NCBI RefSeq assembly: GCF_013201895.1
Contig: NZ_CP053841.1
Location: 1,302,001-1,366,000 of the forward strand
Direction of reading: 5' to 3'
DNA length: 64,000 nucleotides
Origin: Campylobacter blaseri
GTDB lineage: Bacteria; Campylobacterota; Campylobacteria; Campylobacterales; Campylobacteraceae
This document shows positions 19,657 through 29,002 of the stretch, in pieces. Position numbers and translations under genes: made by a program. Under the pieces are notes generated by a model that saw only the letters and a list, made by a program, of their open reading frames with translations, was not told the origin of the DNA and made no database searches. Position 1 is the first letter of the stretch. Each line of letters opens with the position of its first letter.

Positions 19657-20473
19657 ATTGTAGCTCGTAAAAATACTTAGTGGCTTCTACAAAACCTTTA
19701 ATTGAACCACAATCAAAACGCTTTCCTTTAAATTTATAAGCCATAACCATACCATCTTTTGCCTCTTTTAAGAGTGCGTCTGTTATTTGAATCTCTCCAT
19801 TTTTACCAGGTTTTGTTTTATCTAAAAAGTGAAATATGTTTGGTGTTAAGATATATCTTCCAATTATTGCAAGATTGCTATTTGTCTCATTAGAGTTTGG
19901 TTTTTCAACCATATCGTTTACTATAAGCAAATTATCTTCAATGTATTTTCCCTCAACTATCCCATACTTTGATACATCTTCTTTATCAACTTCCATAACA
20001 GCAACTATAGAACATCTATATTTCTCATAAACTTCAAGAAGTTGTGACATCACACCTACGCCATCTTCATTTATACATAAATCATCTGCTAAAATTACAC
20101 CAAATGCCTCATCTCCAACTAAGGTTCTGCCTTTATTTATGGCGTCCCCTAAGCCTTTCATAGTTTTTTGCCTAGTAAATGAAAAAGTGCACTTTTGCAT
20201 CAAATTTCTTATCTCGCTAAGCAAACTCTCTTTACTGCTTCCTGAAATTTGATGTTCTAACTCATAACTTATATCAAAGTAATCTTCTAAAGCTCTTTTT
20301 CCACGCCCTGTAACAAAAGCCATATTACTCATACCAGCTTCTAGTGCCTCATCTACACCATAATGAATTAAAGGTTTTGTAAGAATTGGAAGCATCTCTT
20401 TTGGAAGTGATTTTGTAGCAGGTAAGAATCTAGTTCCATACCCTGCTGCTGGAAATAGGCAAGTCTGTATCAT
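19643..20473 (-). CDS. galU: UTP-glucose-1-phosphate uridylyltransferase
   Basis: A 276-aa nucleotidyltransferase making UDP-glucose for surface glycans. It carries the N-terminal signature FPAAGYGTRFLPATKSLPKE and the sugar-binding motif VEKP. The size is standard. It is co-transcribed with pgi. Confidence 0.95.
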   Translation of the reverse strand: MIQTCLFPAAGYGTRFLPATKSLPKEMLPILTKPLIHYGVDEALEAGMSNMAFVTGRGKRALEDYFDISYELEHQISGSSKESLLSEIRNLMQKCTFSFTRQKTMKGLGDAINKGRTLVGDEAFGVILADDLCINEDGVGVMSQLLEVYEKYRCSIVAVMEVDKEDVSKYGIVEGKYIEDNLLIVNDMVEKPNSNETNSNLAIIGRYILTPNIFHFLDKTKPGKNGEIQITDALLKEAKDGMVMAYKFKGKRFDCGSIKGFVEATKYFYELQYGNE

Positions 20474-20504
20474 GTAATTCCTTTTTAATTAATTATATCA
20501 AATT

Positions 20505-21449
20505 TTAACAAAGAGTAAAATAAGCACTATCATCAATTTTAAAATATACTGTTTCGCCTGTAATATATGGTGATTTCTTAAAATTATCATCAAGATTTAT
20601 TATACTTTTTAAAAGATAGTCTCCAAATTTTATTTTAATAAGTAGTTTTGTCTCGTAAATAATAGATATAGAGTGAAGAATTCCTTTATAATAGCCATAT
20701 TCTCTAGTTTTACTTAGCTTAATTTTTTCCAAATCAATTGCAACATATTTAGGATCTTCATCTTGATTTGGTAGTGAAATTCTTAAATCATCTCCAAAGT
20801 TAATATCTCCACCTTCTACATTAAAAACATTTTTAAACTCAAATTCTCCAACAATTCCACCATATAAAAAAATACTATCTTTAGCAATTGCACTAAGCCA
20901 TTTTTCATCATGACTTGCAATTATAAAACCACAATTATACTTTTTATGAATATATTCAATTGCCTTAGAAAAGAGTTTTGCTGTTGAGAGATCAACACTA
21001 CTTGTAGGCTCGTCTAAAAGTATAAGCTTAGTTCTTAATGCCAAAATAATAGCAAAAGCAACTCTTTGTGTTTGACCACTACTAAGTGCATAATGATCTT
21101 TATCTAAAAAGCTATCATCAAGCCCAACAAGGCTAAGTGCTTCACTAACTCTTTCATTAAATTCATCTAGCAACCCAGCTGACCTTAAAGCAAAAATAAA
21201 ATTTTTTCTTACATTTCTTTTTAATAACACAGGTTCAGGAAATAAAATAGATATATCTTTAGGGGTTAATTTGCTTTTTATAGTTCCTGTTTTTGGCTCT
21301 TCTACATTAGCTATAATTTTTAAAAGTGTGCTTTTACCACTTCCATTGCTTCCCATAAGCGAAGTTATGGTAGCTTCATCTATCTTTAAGTTTTTAATAT
21401 TTAAAACTTTTGTATCTTTATAAGTTTGAGTTAAATTTGAGATAATCAC
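20505..21449 (-). CDS. tupC: Tungstate ABC transporter ATPase TupC
   Basis: A 314-aa ATP-binding subunit of the tungstate importer. Walker A GSNGSGKST, signature LSSGQTQRV and Walker B LILLDEPTSSVD lie in the first 170 residues; the last 100 residues form a separate domain of TOBE type, which may sense oxyanion. Its start overlaps the tupB end by 4 nt. The order and neighbours are those of C. jejuni Cj1538c-Cj1540, where the system was shown to carry tungstate. Confidence 0.93.
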   Translation of the reverse strand: MIISNLTQTYKDTKVLNIKNLKIDEATITSLMGSNGSGKSTLLKIIANVEEPKTGTIKSKLTPKDISILFPEPVLLKRNVRKNFIFALRSAGLLDEFNERVSEALSLVGLDDSFLDKDHYALSSGQTQRVAFAIILALRTKLILLDEPTSSVDLSTAKLFSKAIEYIHKKYNCGFIIASHDEKWLSAIAKDSIFLYGGIVGEFEFKNVFNVEGGDINFGDDLRISLPNQDEDPKYVAIDLEKIKLSKTREYGYYKGILHSISIIYETKLLIKIKFGDYLLKSIINLDDNFKKSPYITGETVYFKIDDSAYFTLC

Positions 21450-22159
21450 CTATCAAACCTTTTAAGCCCAACTATAGATAAATTCACCAAAAATGCAATT
21501 GCTATAAGAACAAATGCCAAAGCTATACCCATAGCAAACTCACCTTTATTAGTTTCAAGAGAGATTGCTGTTGTTATAGTTCTTGTAAACCACTTAATAT
21601 TTCCACCTATCATCATAGCAACACCAACTTCAGCCACTATACGACCATAGGCACTTGCAACCACTACCATAAGCGAATATCTATTTTCAAATAAAACTGC
21701 CTTGACACTTTCTAACCCACTTAAATGATAACTTTTTAGTAAAAGCATATGTTTTTTATCCATATTTTCAATAGCACTAGCAGTAAGAGATATAACAATT
21801 GGAAGTGAAAGGCAAATTTGACCTATAATAACTGCTTTTAATGTAAATAGAAGACCAAATGAACCAAGTGGACCACGATAAGATAGCAAAGCATAAAGTA
21901 TAAGCCCAATTGCAACAGTTGGCATAGCAAGACCTGTATCGCTTATAAGTCTTAATACTTTTCTACCTCTAAAGTTATAATATCCTAAGCAAAATCCAAG
22001 TGGCATACCTATAAAAAGAGTTATCATTATAGCTATACTAGAAGTATAAATAGTTGATTTTATAGCAAAATATGTCTCTTCATCACCTGTTAAGAGCAGA
22101 TGAAATGCCTCGTAAATTCCTTGTAATATAAAATCCAAATTTAGCCTTATTTTGTTCAA
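21446..22159 (-). CDS. tupB: Tungstate ABC transporter permease TupB
   Basis: A 237-aa inner-membrane permease with about five to six helices and the EAA loop region (SLPIVISLTASAIENM; EVGVAMMIGGNIK). It partners with TupC (overlapping gene) and the divergent binding protein TupA. Confidence 0.93.
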   Translation of the reverse strand: MNKIRLNLDFILQGIYEAFHLLLTGDEETYFAIKSTIYTSSIAIMITLFIGMPLGFCLGYYNFRGRKVLRLISDTGLAMPTVAIGLILYALLSYRGPLGSFGLLFTLKAVIIGQICLSLPIVISLTASAIENMDKKHMLLLKSYHLSGLESVKAVLFENRYSLMVVVASAYGRIVAEVGVAMMIGGNIKWFTRTITTAISLETNKGEFAMGIALAFVLIAIAFLVNLSIVGLKRFDR

Positions 22160-22230
22160 TGATTTTAAAGTTTATTAAAATTTCTATCAAAATATGCTTA
22201 ATTTTCACAATTTTATTCTAGAATTGCCAA

Positions 22231-22264
22231 ATATTAAATTTAATATGTTACTATTGCATAACAT
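22231..22264. promoter_or_regulatory. Palindromes in the tupB/tupA divergent region
   Basis: Two dyads lie between the divergent starts: a perfect 16-bp palindrome ATATTAAATTTAATAT (22231-22246) and an interrupted repeat ATGTTA-n8-TAACAT (22245-22264). The second has the GTTA...TAAC layout of ModE-type oxyanion sites. Control by a ModE-like protein is inferred. Confidence 0.35.
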
Positions 22265-22282
22265 TCAATTAAAAGGATTAAT

Positions 22283-23113
22283 ATGAAAAAACATATTCTA
22301 ATGACGATTCTTTCATTAGCAGTAGCATTTAGTCTAAATGCAAAAGATACAGATCTTGTTATGGCAACTACAACAAGTACAGATAATACAGGGCTTTTAG
22401 ACGATATCTATCCTGTTTATAAAAAAGCTACAGGTGTTGACATAAAATGGACTGCAGTTGGAACAGGCAAAGCTCTTGAAATGGGAAAAAACTGCGACGC
22501 TGATATACTTTTTGTTCACTCTCCAGCAGTTGAAAAAAAGTTTGTTGATGAGGGTTATGGTATAGATAGAACTCCTGTAATGTATAATGACTTTATACTG
22601 ATAGGACATAAATCACTAGCTGATAAATTTAAAAATAAAAGCTTAAAAGAGACTTTCCAAATCATTGAAAATGAAAAGATTAAATTCTTTAGCCGTGGTG
22701 ATAAAAGCGGAACAAACAATAAAGAAATCGCTGTATGGAAAGCCGCAATTGGACAAGCTCCAGAAAAAGAATCATGGTATAACCAAACAGGTCAAGGCAT
22801 GATAAGCACTATAAATATCGCAGCTGAGCAAAAGGGTGTAACTCTAACAGATAGAGGAACTTTTATAAAATATGAGCATGGTTTAGGTGGAAAATCTGAC
22901 TTTGAAATCATAAGTGAAGGTGATGCAAATTTGAAAAACTTCTATTCAGTAATCGCTGTAAATCCTAAGAATTGTGAAAAAGCTGACTATGAAAATGCAA
23001 CAGAGTTTATCAACTGGATAACTAGCGATGATGGTCAAAAATTCATAGAAGATTTTAAACTAATGGGTAAACCTCTATTTACTCCAGATGCTAAAACTAG
23101 AAAAGAATCATAA
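22283..23113 (+). CDS. tupA: Tungstate-binding periplasmic protein TupA
   Basis: A 276-aa secreted binding protein with signal peptide (1-20). The oxyanion-binding motif TTTSTDNTG is just after the signal, the hallmark of TupA against ModA. The rest is a type II periplasmic-binding fold. Tungstate feeds W-dependent enzymes such as formate dehydrogenases in Campylobacter. It is expressed divergently from tupBC and ends at a strong hairpin. Confidence 0.95.
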   Translation: MKKHILMTILSLAVAFSLNAKDTDLVMATTTSTDNTGLLDDIYPVYKKATGVDIKWTAVGTGKALEMGKNCDADILFVHSPAVEKKFVDEGYGIDRTPVMYNDFILIGHKSLADKFKNKSLKETFQIIENEKIKFFSRGDKSGTNNKEIAVWKAAIGQAPEKESWYNQTGQGMISTINIAAEQKGVTLTDRGTFIKYEHGLGGKSDFEIISEGDANLKNFYSVIAVNPKNCEKADYENATEFINWITSDDGQKFIEDFKLMGKPLFTPDAKTRKES

Positions 23114-23125
23114 TTTTAGATATAA

Positions 23126-23150
23126 TTTGGGCTAATTCGTTTAGCCCAAA
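23126..23150 (+). terminator. tupA terminator
   Basis: A 10-bp perfect stem (TTTGGGCTAA/TTAGCCCAAA) with a 5-nt loop starts 13 nt after tupA. Its right arm overlaps the ribosome binding site of the next gene, so it may also limit translation of that gene. Confidence 0.75.
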
Positions 23151-23158
23151 GGATTATT

Positions 23159-23779
23159 TTGTTTACCATAAACACACTTTCAACAGTAAAACAAGAGATA
23201 AGAAAATCAAATTTTCTATCCTACCTAGTTCCTATGAGCGAGTTTGAAAATTTCCACTTAAAATTAAAAGAAGAGCACCCTAAAGCAGTTCATATAGTTT
23301 GGGCTTATAGACATTACAATAAATACTTACAAATCGTAGAAAACCAAAGCGATGATGGTGAGCCAAAAGGAACAAGTGGACCACCTGCACTAAATGCACT
23401 AAGAGGTGCAAATTTGATAGAGTGTGGTGTTTTTATAGTTCGCTACTTTGGTGGTATAAAGCTTGGAACTGGCGGTCTTGTAAGAGCTTATAGTTCAAGT
23501 GTAAATTTAGCTATAGATGAAGCAAAACTACTTCCATATGAGTTAAAAGATGAGTTTCACTTTTTTGTGCCTTTTGCACTCATTTCAAGATTTGAACACT
23601 TTTTAACAAAAGAGGAGTTAAAAGCAGATAAAGAGTTTAACGAAAATGGAGCTTTTATAAATTTATCACTAAATTTAGATGAGTTTAAAAAGCTTTTTGA
23701 ATTTACTAAACCATTTTTAATACAAGGCGTTGAGTTTTTATGCATTCCAATTTTTGCAAAAGAGATTTTTGAAAAATAA
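23159..23779 (+). CDS. YigZ/IMPACT family protein
   Basis: A 206-aa protein of the YigZ (UPF0029/IMPACT) family. The signature segments are DDGEPKGTSGPPAL and VVRYFGG-type IVRYFGGIKLGTGGLVRAY. IMPACT proteins affect translation control; bacterial function is unclear. The start is TTG at 23159, with AAAGGA 6-11 nt upstream. Confidence 0.9.
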   Translation: MFTINTLSTVKQEIRKSNFLSYLVPMSEFENFHLKLKEEHPKAVHIVWAYRHYNKYLQIVENQSDDGEPKGTSGPPALNALRGANLIECGVFIVRYFGGIKLGTGGLVRAYSSSVNLAIDEAKLLPYELKDEFHFFVPFALISRFEHFLTKEELKADKEFNENGAFINLSLNLDEFKKLFEFTKPFLIQGVEFLCIPIFAKEIFEK

Positions 23780-23795
23780 ATACACACAAATGTAG

Positions 23796-23943
23796 CTTGC
23801 TCTTGAAATAGGGATGAGTGGTTATGCTTATTTAGGGCGTGAGGAGCTTAGAAAATAACCACGATTTTAATATCAAGCATATTGCAAAAATTTCTAAAGT
23901 CTTAGATATTGCCACTGAAGATTTTTTAAATAACTCTATATAA
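23796..23943 (+). pseudogene. XRE regulator remnant
   Basis: Two out-of-frame pieces resemble an HTH repressor: LALEIGMSGYAYLGR (from 23796) and HIAKISKVLDIATEDFL (to the stop at 23941-23943). There is no start codon and a stop between them. It is related to the broken XRE gene at 17579, sharing the HI-KISK-L---TE pattern. Confidence 0.5.
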
Positions 23944-24532
23944 ATTTACTCGCAAATTCTTTTTCATTTTTACTTTTCATAGCCCCACTCATTGAGCAAA
24001 CCATATTTGCTCCTGCATTTAAACACTCTTTAAAATTGCTTTGATTTATCCCACCTAGTGCGTATATAGGGACATTAAACTTCTCTTTTGCCTCTTTTAT
24101 GAATTTCAAACCTTTTGGTGTAAGGTCTTTTTTGCAATTAGTTTCAAATATATGGCTAACGCAAAGGATATTTGCACCAAAATTTAGTGCTTTTTGACAT
24201 TCGTTTATATTATGAACAGAAACTACTATCTTGTTAAAATTTATTAAAATATCTCTGTTTTTTTCCAAAACATCAAGTGGAAGCCAGATATTTTTATGCT
24301 TAAGTTTTAAAGCAACATTTATAAAATTATGTAAAAAAATCTGTTTTTCATACCCTTTGCAATGCTTTAAAATCTCATTTGCAAATTTCATATATTCATC
24401 TTCGCTAAGCTCTTTTAGTCTTAAAGCAACAACACAACCACATAGGCAAAAGTTATAAATTTTCTCTTTTAAATCCTTGCTTGATTGCTCTAAATTTGTT
24501 ATTACAACCAAATTAGACATAGATATATTCAC
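23936..24532 (-). CDS. thiE: Thiamine phosphate synthase-like protein
   Basis: A 198-aa TIM-barrel protein of the ThiE/TenI family, last gene of the thiamine run. C-terminal segments IYALGGINQSNFKECLNAGA and VCSMSGAMKS match the phosphate-binding loops. The N-terminal half is divergent and I cannot see a full set of ThiE pyrophosphate ligands, so a TenI-like role (thiazole tautomerase) is possible. It overlaps thiH by 20 bp; ATG 24520 is an alternative start. Confidence 0.75.
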   Translation of the reverse strand: MNISMSNLVVITNLEQSSKDLKEKIYNFCLCGCVVALRLKELSEDEYMKFANEILKHCKGYEKQIFLHNFINVALKLKHKNIWLPLDVLEKNRDILINFNKIVVSVHNINECQKALNFGANILCVSHIFETNCKKDLTPKGLKFIKEAKEKFNVPIYALGGINQSNFKECLNAGANMVCSMSGAMKSKNEKEFASKFI

Positions 24533-25658
24533 TCATTAAAGGATAAAAGCCATCTTTTTTTATATCCTCACAAACGCTTTTTACACTTCTATAATCGCTT
24601 AGTTCAAACTGCTCATCTCCAACTTTTTTACTATGTCCACCAATTGCCACACTAACTCCAGCTGAAATTTTATTTGCAGCAATTTTTATAGCATTGTCTC
24701 TAAAGTTTTTTCGCTCTCTAGTTGAAACTGTGATCGTAGCAAAAGGCATAAAAAGCCTATAAGCCATAATTATTTGCAAAAGCTCTTTTTCATGAACATC
24801 TTGTGGGTTTATACGAGAGTTATTTATAATCGGTCTAAGTCTTGGACAAGAGAGTGAAATTTCTGCGTGTGGGTATTTTTTAGATATTAAATTTGCATGA
24901 AGTCCTGTCGCAAAAGCATCTTTTCTAAAATCATCAATTCCTAAAAGTGCAGCAAAACCAGCACCTCTCATACCGCCTAAAATAGCCCTTTCTTGTGAGT
25001 TAAATCTATATGGAAAAACCATTTTTTCACCACTTAGATGAATCTTTTGATACTTTTTAGGATTATATGTTTCTTGATAAACATTTACAAAATCCACCCC
25101 ACACTCATGTAAAAATGCATATTCATCAACATTTAATGGATAAATTTCAATACTTACAACTTTAAACAGCTCCTTTGCCCTCTTGCAAGCTTCGCCAATG
25201 TATTCAACGCTTGATTTGCCTCTACTCTCCCCTGTTAAAATCAAAATATCTTCAATTCCAAGTTTTGCTATATTTTCAAGTTCAAGATCTATATTTTCTA
25301 AGCTAAGTTTTGCTCTTTGAATCTTGTTTTTAGCACTATAACCGCAATAAACACAGGTGCTATCACAATAGTTTGAGATGTATAAAGGTGTAAAAATATT
25401 GATATTATTTCCAAATTTAGCCCTAGTTTCAATGGCTGAAATTTGAGCCATATCTTCTAAATAGTTTTGTGCTTCAACACTAAGTAGTGCCGCAAAATCA
25501 TCTAAATTTCTATTTTTCTTTTCAAGTGCAGAAAAAACATCATCTTTTGTATAGTTTTTATAATCAAATTTGGAAGTTTTTTCTAAAACCTCATCCATAA
25601 TTTCACTTTTTATATCAACTATTCCATCTTGATACTGCATACAATCTTGATTTTTCAT
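24513..25658 (-). CDS. thiH: Tyrosine lyase ThiH (radical SAM)
   Basis: A 381-aa radical SAM enzyme that cleaves tyrosine to dehydroglycine for thiazole synthesis. The Fe-S motif C-D-S-T-C-V-Y-C (CX3CX2C) is present, with the C-terminal BATS-like region. Size is typical. It begins 3 bp after thiG. Confidence 0.95.
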   Translation of the reverse strand: MKNQDCMQYQDGIVDIKSEIMDEVLEKTSKFDYKNYTKDDVFSALEKKNRNLDDFAALLSVEAQNYLEDMAQISAIETRAKFGNNINIFTPLYISNYCDSTCVYCGYSAKNKIQRAKLSLENIDLELENIAKLGIEDILILTGESRGKSSVEYIGEACKRAKELFKVVSIEIYPLNVDEYAFLHECGVDFVNVYQETYNPKKYQKIHLSGEKMVFPYRFNSQERAILGGMRGAGFAALLGIDDFRKDAFATGLHANLISKKYPHAEISLSCPRLRPIINNSRINPQDVHEKELLQIIMAYRLFMPFATITVSTRERKNFRDNAIKIAANKISAGVSVAIGGHSKKVGDEQFELSDYRSVKSVCEDIKKDGFYPLMSEYIYV

Positions 25659-25660
25659 AA

Positions 25661-26446
25661 CTAATCTCTTAAAAATCCAGTAAGTGGAGAGCTTGCATTT
25701 GCCCTATTTCTAACATTTCCAAACCCTGCTAAATATCCATCTCTGCCTGCTATTATCGCATTTTTAAAAGCTCTTGCCATTAATTTTATATCTTTTGCTG
25801 TTGCAATTGCTGTATTTGCCATAACTGCTGCACAACCCATCTCCATAGCCTCGCAAGCTTGTGATGGCTTGCCAATGCCTGCATCAACAATGATTGGTGT
25901 ATCTATTTCGTTAATTAGTATCTTTATCATCTCTTTCATAACAAGCCCTTGATTGCTACCAATTGGCGAAGCTAAAGGCATAATCGCAGTAACACCAGCA
26001 TTTTGCAAACTTCTTGCAATACCTAAATCAGGATACATATAAGCAAATACCTTAAAACCTTCATTTGCTAAAGTCTCAGTAGCTTTTAGTGTCTCATAGT
26101 TGTTTGGAAAAAGAAACTTGCTATCATCAATTACCTCAAGTTTAACAAAACTCTCCCCTGTAAGCTCCCTGCTAAGCCTTGCTATACGAATGGCTTCATT
26201 AGCATTTCTTGCTCCGCTTGTATTTGGTAAAATAGTAACATCTTTTGGAATGTAGTTTAAGATATTTACACTTTTACTCTCATTTACTCTTCTAAGTGCC
26301 ATTGTTATTATCTGTGCACCAGCCTCTTTTACACAAGCTTCTATCAAATTTAGATCAAATTTTCCAGAACCCAAGATAAATCTTGATTTAAACTCTTTTT
26401 TGCCTATTTTAAAAATATCTTCCACTGTCTTCCTTTTATGCCTCAA
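25661..26446 (-). CDS. thiG: Thiazole synthase ThiG
   Basis: A 261-aa (beta/alpha)8 enzyme that builds the thiazole ring from DXP, ThiS-thiocarboxylate and dehydroglycine. It carries FILGSGKF, the active-site Lys in SFVKLEVIDD, and the phosphate loops VDAGIGKPSQA and MANTAIA. It overlaps the thiF end by 11 bp. Confidence 0.95.
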   Translation of the reverse strand: MRHKRKTVEDIFKIGKKEFKSRFILGSGKFDLNLIEACVKEAGAQIITMALRRVNESKSVNILNYIPKDVTILPNTSGARNANEAIRIARLSRELTGESFVKLEVIDDSKFLFPNNYETLKATETLANEGFKVFAYMYPDLGIARSLQNAGVTAIMPLASPIGSNQGLVMKEMIKILINEIDTPIIVDAGIGKPSQACEAMEMGCAAVMANTAIATAKDIKLMARAFKNAIIAGRDGYLAGFGNVRNRANASSPLTGFLRD

Positions 26447-27077
26447 ACTCTTCTAATATCAAACGAAGTATAACATTTGCTTGCAATGCCGCACAAATCA
26501 TAACTCTAGGTGCCATAATTCCGTTTTTAAAATCACTTTTAAAATCTCCACAAATGTAGCAATTTTTACCAAATTTAGTAGTTTTCATCAAATTTCCACT
26601 TTCAAATCCGCCCATTCCATTTCCAAAAACAAAGAATTTGTTTGGATTTTTTTGTGCATATTGCATTAAAATTGCTTTTAAATTTGCATTGTCAAAAGCT
26701 TCACAAATTATAGTTTCATCTTTTAAAATTTGCTCTAAATTTTCACTATTAAGTTTTAAATTTAAAGTTTTTATCTCTAAAAAGGGATTTATATCTTTTA
26801 ATTGTCTAGACAAAGCCTCAGTTTTTAGAGCTCCGATATGAGTTTTATTATAGTTTTGGCGGTTTAGATTACTTATTTCAACCCTGTCAAAATCAACCAA
26901 AACTAAACTGCCAACTCCAAGTCTAGTAAGCATAACAGAAACATTTGAACCAAGTCCACCAAGTCCTAAAATCGCAACTTTTGCTGTTTTTACTTTCTCA
27001 TTTACAAGCGGGGAATTTCGCTTTTTAATTTCACTTTTAAAATTATCTGCATTGCTAGAGTTTAAACTATCTTTCAT
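26436..27077 (-). CDS. thiF: ThiS adenylyltransferase ThiF
   Basis: A 213-aa E1-like enzyme that adenylates the C-terminus of ThiS. The nucleotide loop ILGLGGLGSN, the DFDRVEISNLNRQ segment and a CYIC Cys pair are visible. It is on the short side, like other epsilonproteobacterial ThiF. It overlaps thiS by 4 bp. Confidence 0.93.
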   Translation of the reverse strand: MKDSLNSSNADNFKSEIKKRNSPLVNEKVKTAKVAILGLGGLGSNVSVMLTRLGVGSLVLVDFDRVEISNLNRQNYNKTHIGALKTEALSRQLKDINPFLEIKTLNLKLNSENLEQILKDETIICEAFDNANLKAILMQYAQKNPNKFFVFGNGMGGFESGNLMKTTKFGKNCYICGDFKSDFKNGIMAPRVMICAALQANVILRLILEEFEA

Positions 27078-27274
27078 CCACCACCAACAAACTCTACAAT
27101 CTCGTAACTTTTACCGCTTTTAATAGGTGTATTTTTCCACAAATTTTTTGGCAAAATTTCACCATCTTTTTCAACTGCAACCTTTAAAATTTCAAATCCA
27201 TTTTTAACTAAATAGTCATAAACACTTAAATTCTCACAAATCTCAACGATATCACCATTTATCTTAACTTTCAT
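27074..27274 (-). CDS. thiS: Sulfur carrier protein ThiS
   Basis: A 66-aa ubiquitin-like protein ending in VEFVGGG; the terminal Gly-Gly is the site of adenylation and thiocarboxylate formation. It overlaps the upstream ABC-F gene by 11 bp and thiF by 4 bp. Confidence 0.95.
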   Translation of the reverse strand: MKVKINGDIVEICENLSVYDYLVKNGFEILKVAVEKDGEILPKNLWKNTPIKSGKSYEIVEFVGGG

Positions 27275-28859
27275 AGCTTATTCCAAACTGCTCTTTATAC
27301 TCTTCAAAAGAGCCTCTAAAATCAACTATCTCTCCATCGCCTTTCATATGTATAATTCTATTTGCAAAAGCATCAACTAGCTCCCTATCATGGCTAACGC
27401 AAACAACACAACCAGCATAATTATAAAGAGCTTCTCCAAGTGCTATGATAGCCTCCAAATCAAGGTGGTTATTTGGTTCATCCAAAATAAGTAAATTTGG
27501 CTTTATCAGCATTAACTTTGAAAGCATTACTCTATGCTTTTCTCCACCGCTTAAATTTCCAACACTTTTTTCCTGCTCTTCTCCACTAAAAAGCATTCTT
27601 CCAAGGCATTTTCTTATCTCATCTAAATCTTTATTTTTTTCATCTTGAAGGTATTCATAAAGTTTTAATTCACCTGTTATTTTGTTATTAGTATCTTGAG
27701 CAAAATATCCAGGCTCTATAGTTGCCCCCATATGGACATTTCCGCTATCTGGTTTTATCTCTGCTGTTATTATCTTGCAAAGTGTGCTTTTTCCAACACC
27801 ACTTCTTCCAATAACTGCAACTTTATCTCCTTTTTCAATTTTAAAATTAAAATTATTTAAGATTACCTTATCATCAAATTTTTTATCGATATCGCTAAGC
27901 TCTAAAACCTCATTTCCAATTTCACGGTTTAATCTAAAAAGTATGCTAGGATCTCTTCTTGAAGATGTTTGAATATCTGAAATATCTAGCTTTTCAAGTC
28001 TTTTTTGACGGCTTGTTGCTTGCCTTGCCTTACTAGCATTTGCACTAAATCTAGCTATAAATTTCTCCAACTCCTCTTTCTCTTTTAACTTTTTTTCTCT
28101 TTCCATTTGTGCTTTTTTAGTAAGTAAATTTGAGGCTATATACCATTCATCATAGTTTCCACTAAACTCTCTTACCTTTTTAAAATCCACATCTAAAATA
28201 TTAGTGCAAACTCTATTTAAAAAGTGCCTATCGTGGCTTATTACAACCAAAGTTCCTTCATGGCGATTTAGCTCTTTTTCAAGCCATGAAATAGCATCAA
28301 TATCAAGGTTGTTTGTAGGTTCATCTAAAAACAAAATATCAGGCTTAGGAAATAAAACTTGTGCTAACAAGACTTTAAATTTATCAGCAGTTTCTAATTC
28401 TTTCATAAGCATATCGTAGTTTGTAAGCCCTAAAGAGCTAAGAATTTTCTCAATTCTAGTCTCATACTCATAAGTTGGATCTTCTTCAGCTGTTATAATT
28501 TCAAGTTCACTTAATCTATCATTTATAAAATCTGTGAACTCTTCACTCATATAGAGTTCTTCTTTTTCTTTAATAGCGTCATAAAGTCTTTTATTACCAT
28601 ATAAAACAGCATCTTTTAAGCTAAAATCTTCAAATGCAAACTGATCTTGCTTTAAAACACCTACTCGAAAACCACTATCTATATTTATCTCTCCGCTTGT
28701 AGGTTCAATCTCTCCGCTTAATATTTTTAAAAAGGTGGTTTTCCCAGCACCATTTGCACCTATAAGCCCATATCTATTTCCACGATTTAGCTCTAAGCTA
28801 ACATCTTCAAAAAGAAGATGGGTTCCAAATCTCATTGTTAAACTCTGAATACTTACCAT
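27264..28859 (-). CDS. ABC-F family ATPase
   Basis: A 531-aa cytosolic protein with two ABC domains and no membrane segment: GANGAGKTT and FLDEPTNNLD in the first, GRSGVGKST, LSGGEKHRV and ILDEPNNHLD in the second, joined by a charged linker. ABC-F proteins act on the ribosome (EttA/Uup/YbiT types); the subtype cannot be fixed here. I chose ATG 28859 (AAGGTG upstream) over an in-frame ATG 33 nt earlier. It heads the thiamine gene run and overlaps thiS, an unexpected partner. Confidence 0.9.
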   Translation of the reverse strand: MVSIQSLTMRFGTHLLFEDVSLELNRGNRYGLIGANGAGKTTFLKILSGEIEPTSGEINIDSGFRVGVLKQDQFAFEDFSLKDAVLYGNKRLYDAIKEKEELYMSEEFTDFINDRLSELEIITAEEDPTYEYETRIEKILSSLGLTNYDMLMKELETADKFKVLLAQVLFPKPDILFLDEPTNNLDIDAISWLEKELNRHEGTLVVISHDRHFLNRVCTNILDVDFKKVREFSGNYDEWYIASNLLTKKAQMEREKKLKEKEELEKFIARFSANASKARQATSRQKRLEKLDISDIQTSSRRDPSILFRLNREIGNEVLELSDIDKKFDDKVILNNFNFKIEKGDKVAVIGRSGVGKSTLCKIITAEIKPDSGNVHMGATIEPGYFAQDTNNKITGELKLYEYLQDEKNKDLDEIRKCLGRMLFSGEEQEKSVGNLSGGEKHRVMLSKLMLIKPNLLILDEPNNHLDLEAIIALGEALYNYAGCVVCVSHDRELVDAFANRIIHMKGDGEIVDFRGSFEEYKEQFGISYES

Positions 28860-28970
28860 TTTACACCTTATTTTTTCGCATAGTTTAGCCAAATAAGGAT
28901 AAAAAACCTATAAAATATTTAATATAAAAAAGAAGATTAAATTTAAGTAAGTAATTTTATGAGTTGGTGC

Positions 28971-28996
28971 GAGCTTGTTTAGTTAAAAACAAGCTC
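28971..28996 (-). terminator. dapD downstream hairpin
   Basis: A perfect 10-bp stem (GAGCTTGTTT/AAACAAGCTC) with a 6-nt loop lies 7 nt after the dapD stop. The T run is poor, but the stem is the only terminator-like structure before the ABC-F gene. Confidence 0.65.
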
Positions 28997-29002
28997 AGTT
29001 TA

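Noticed and set aside
28860-28970. TPP riboswitch before the ABC-F/thi genes
   Set aside because: No CTGAGA-type core or paired THI-element stems were seen on the minus strand.
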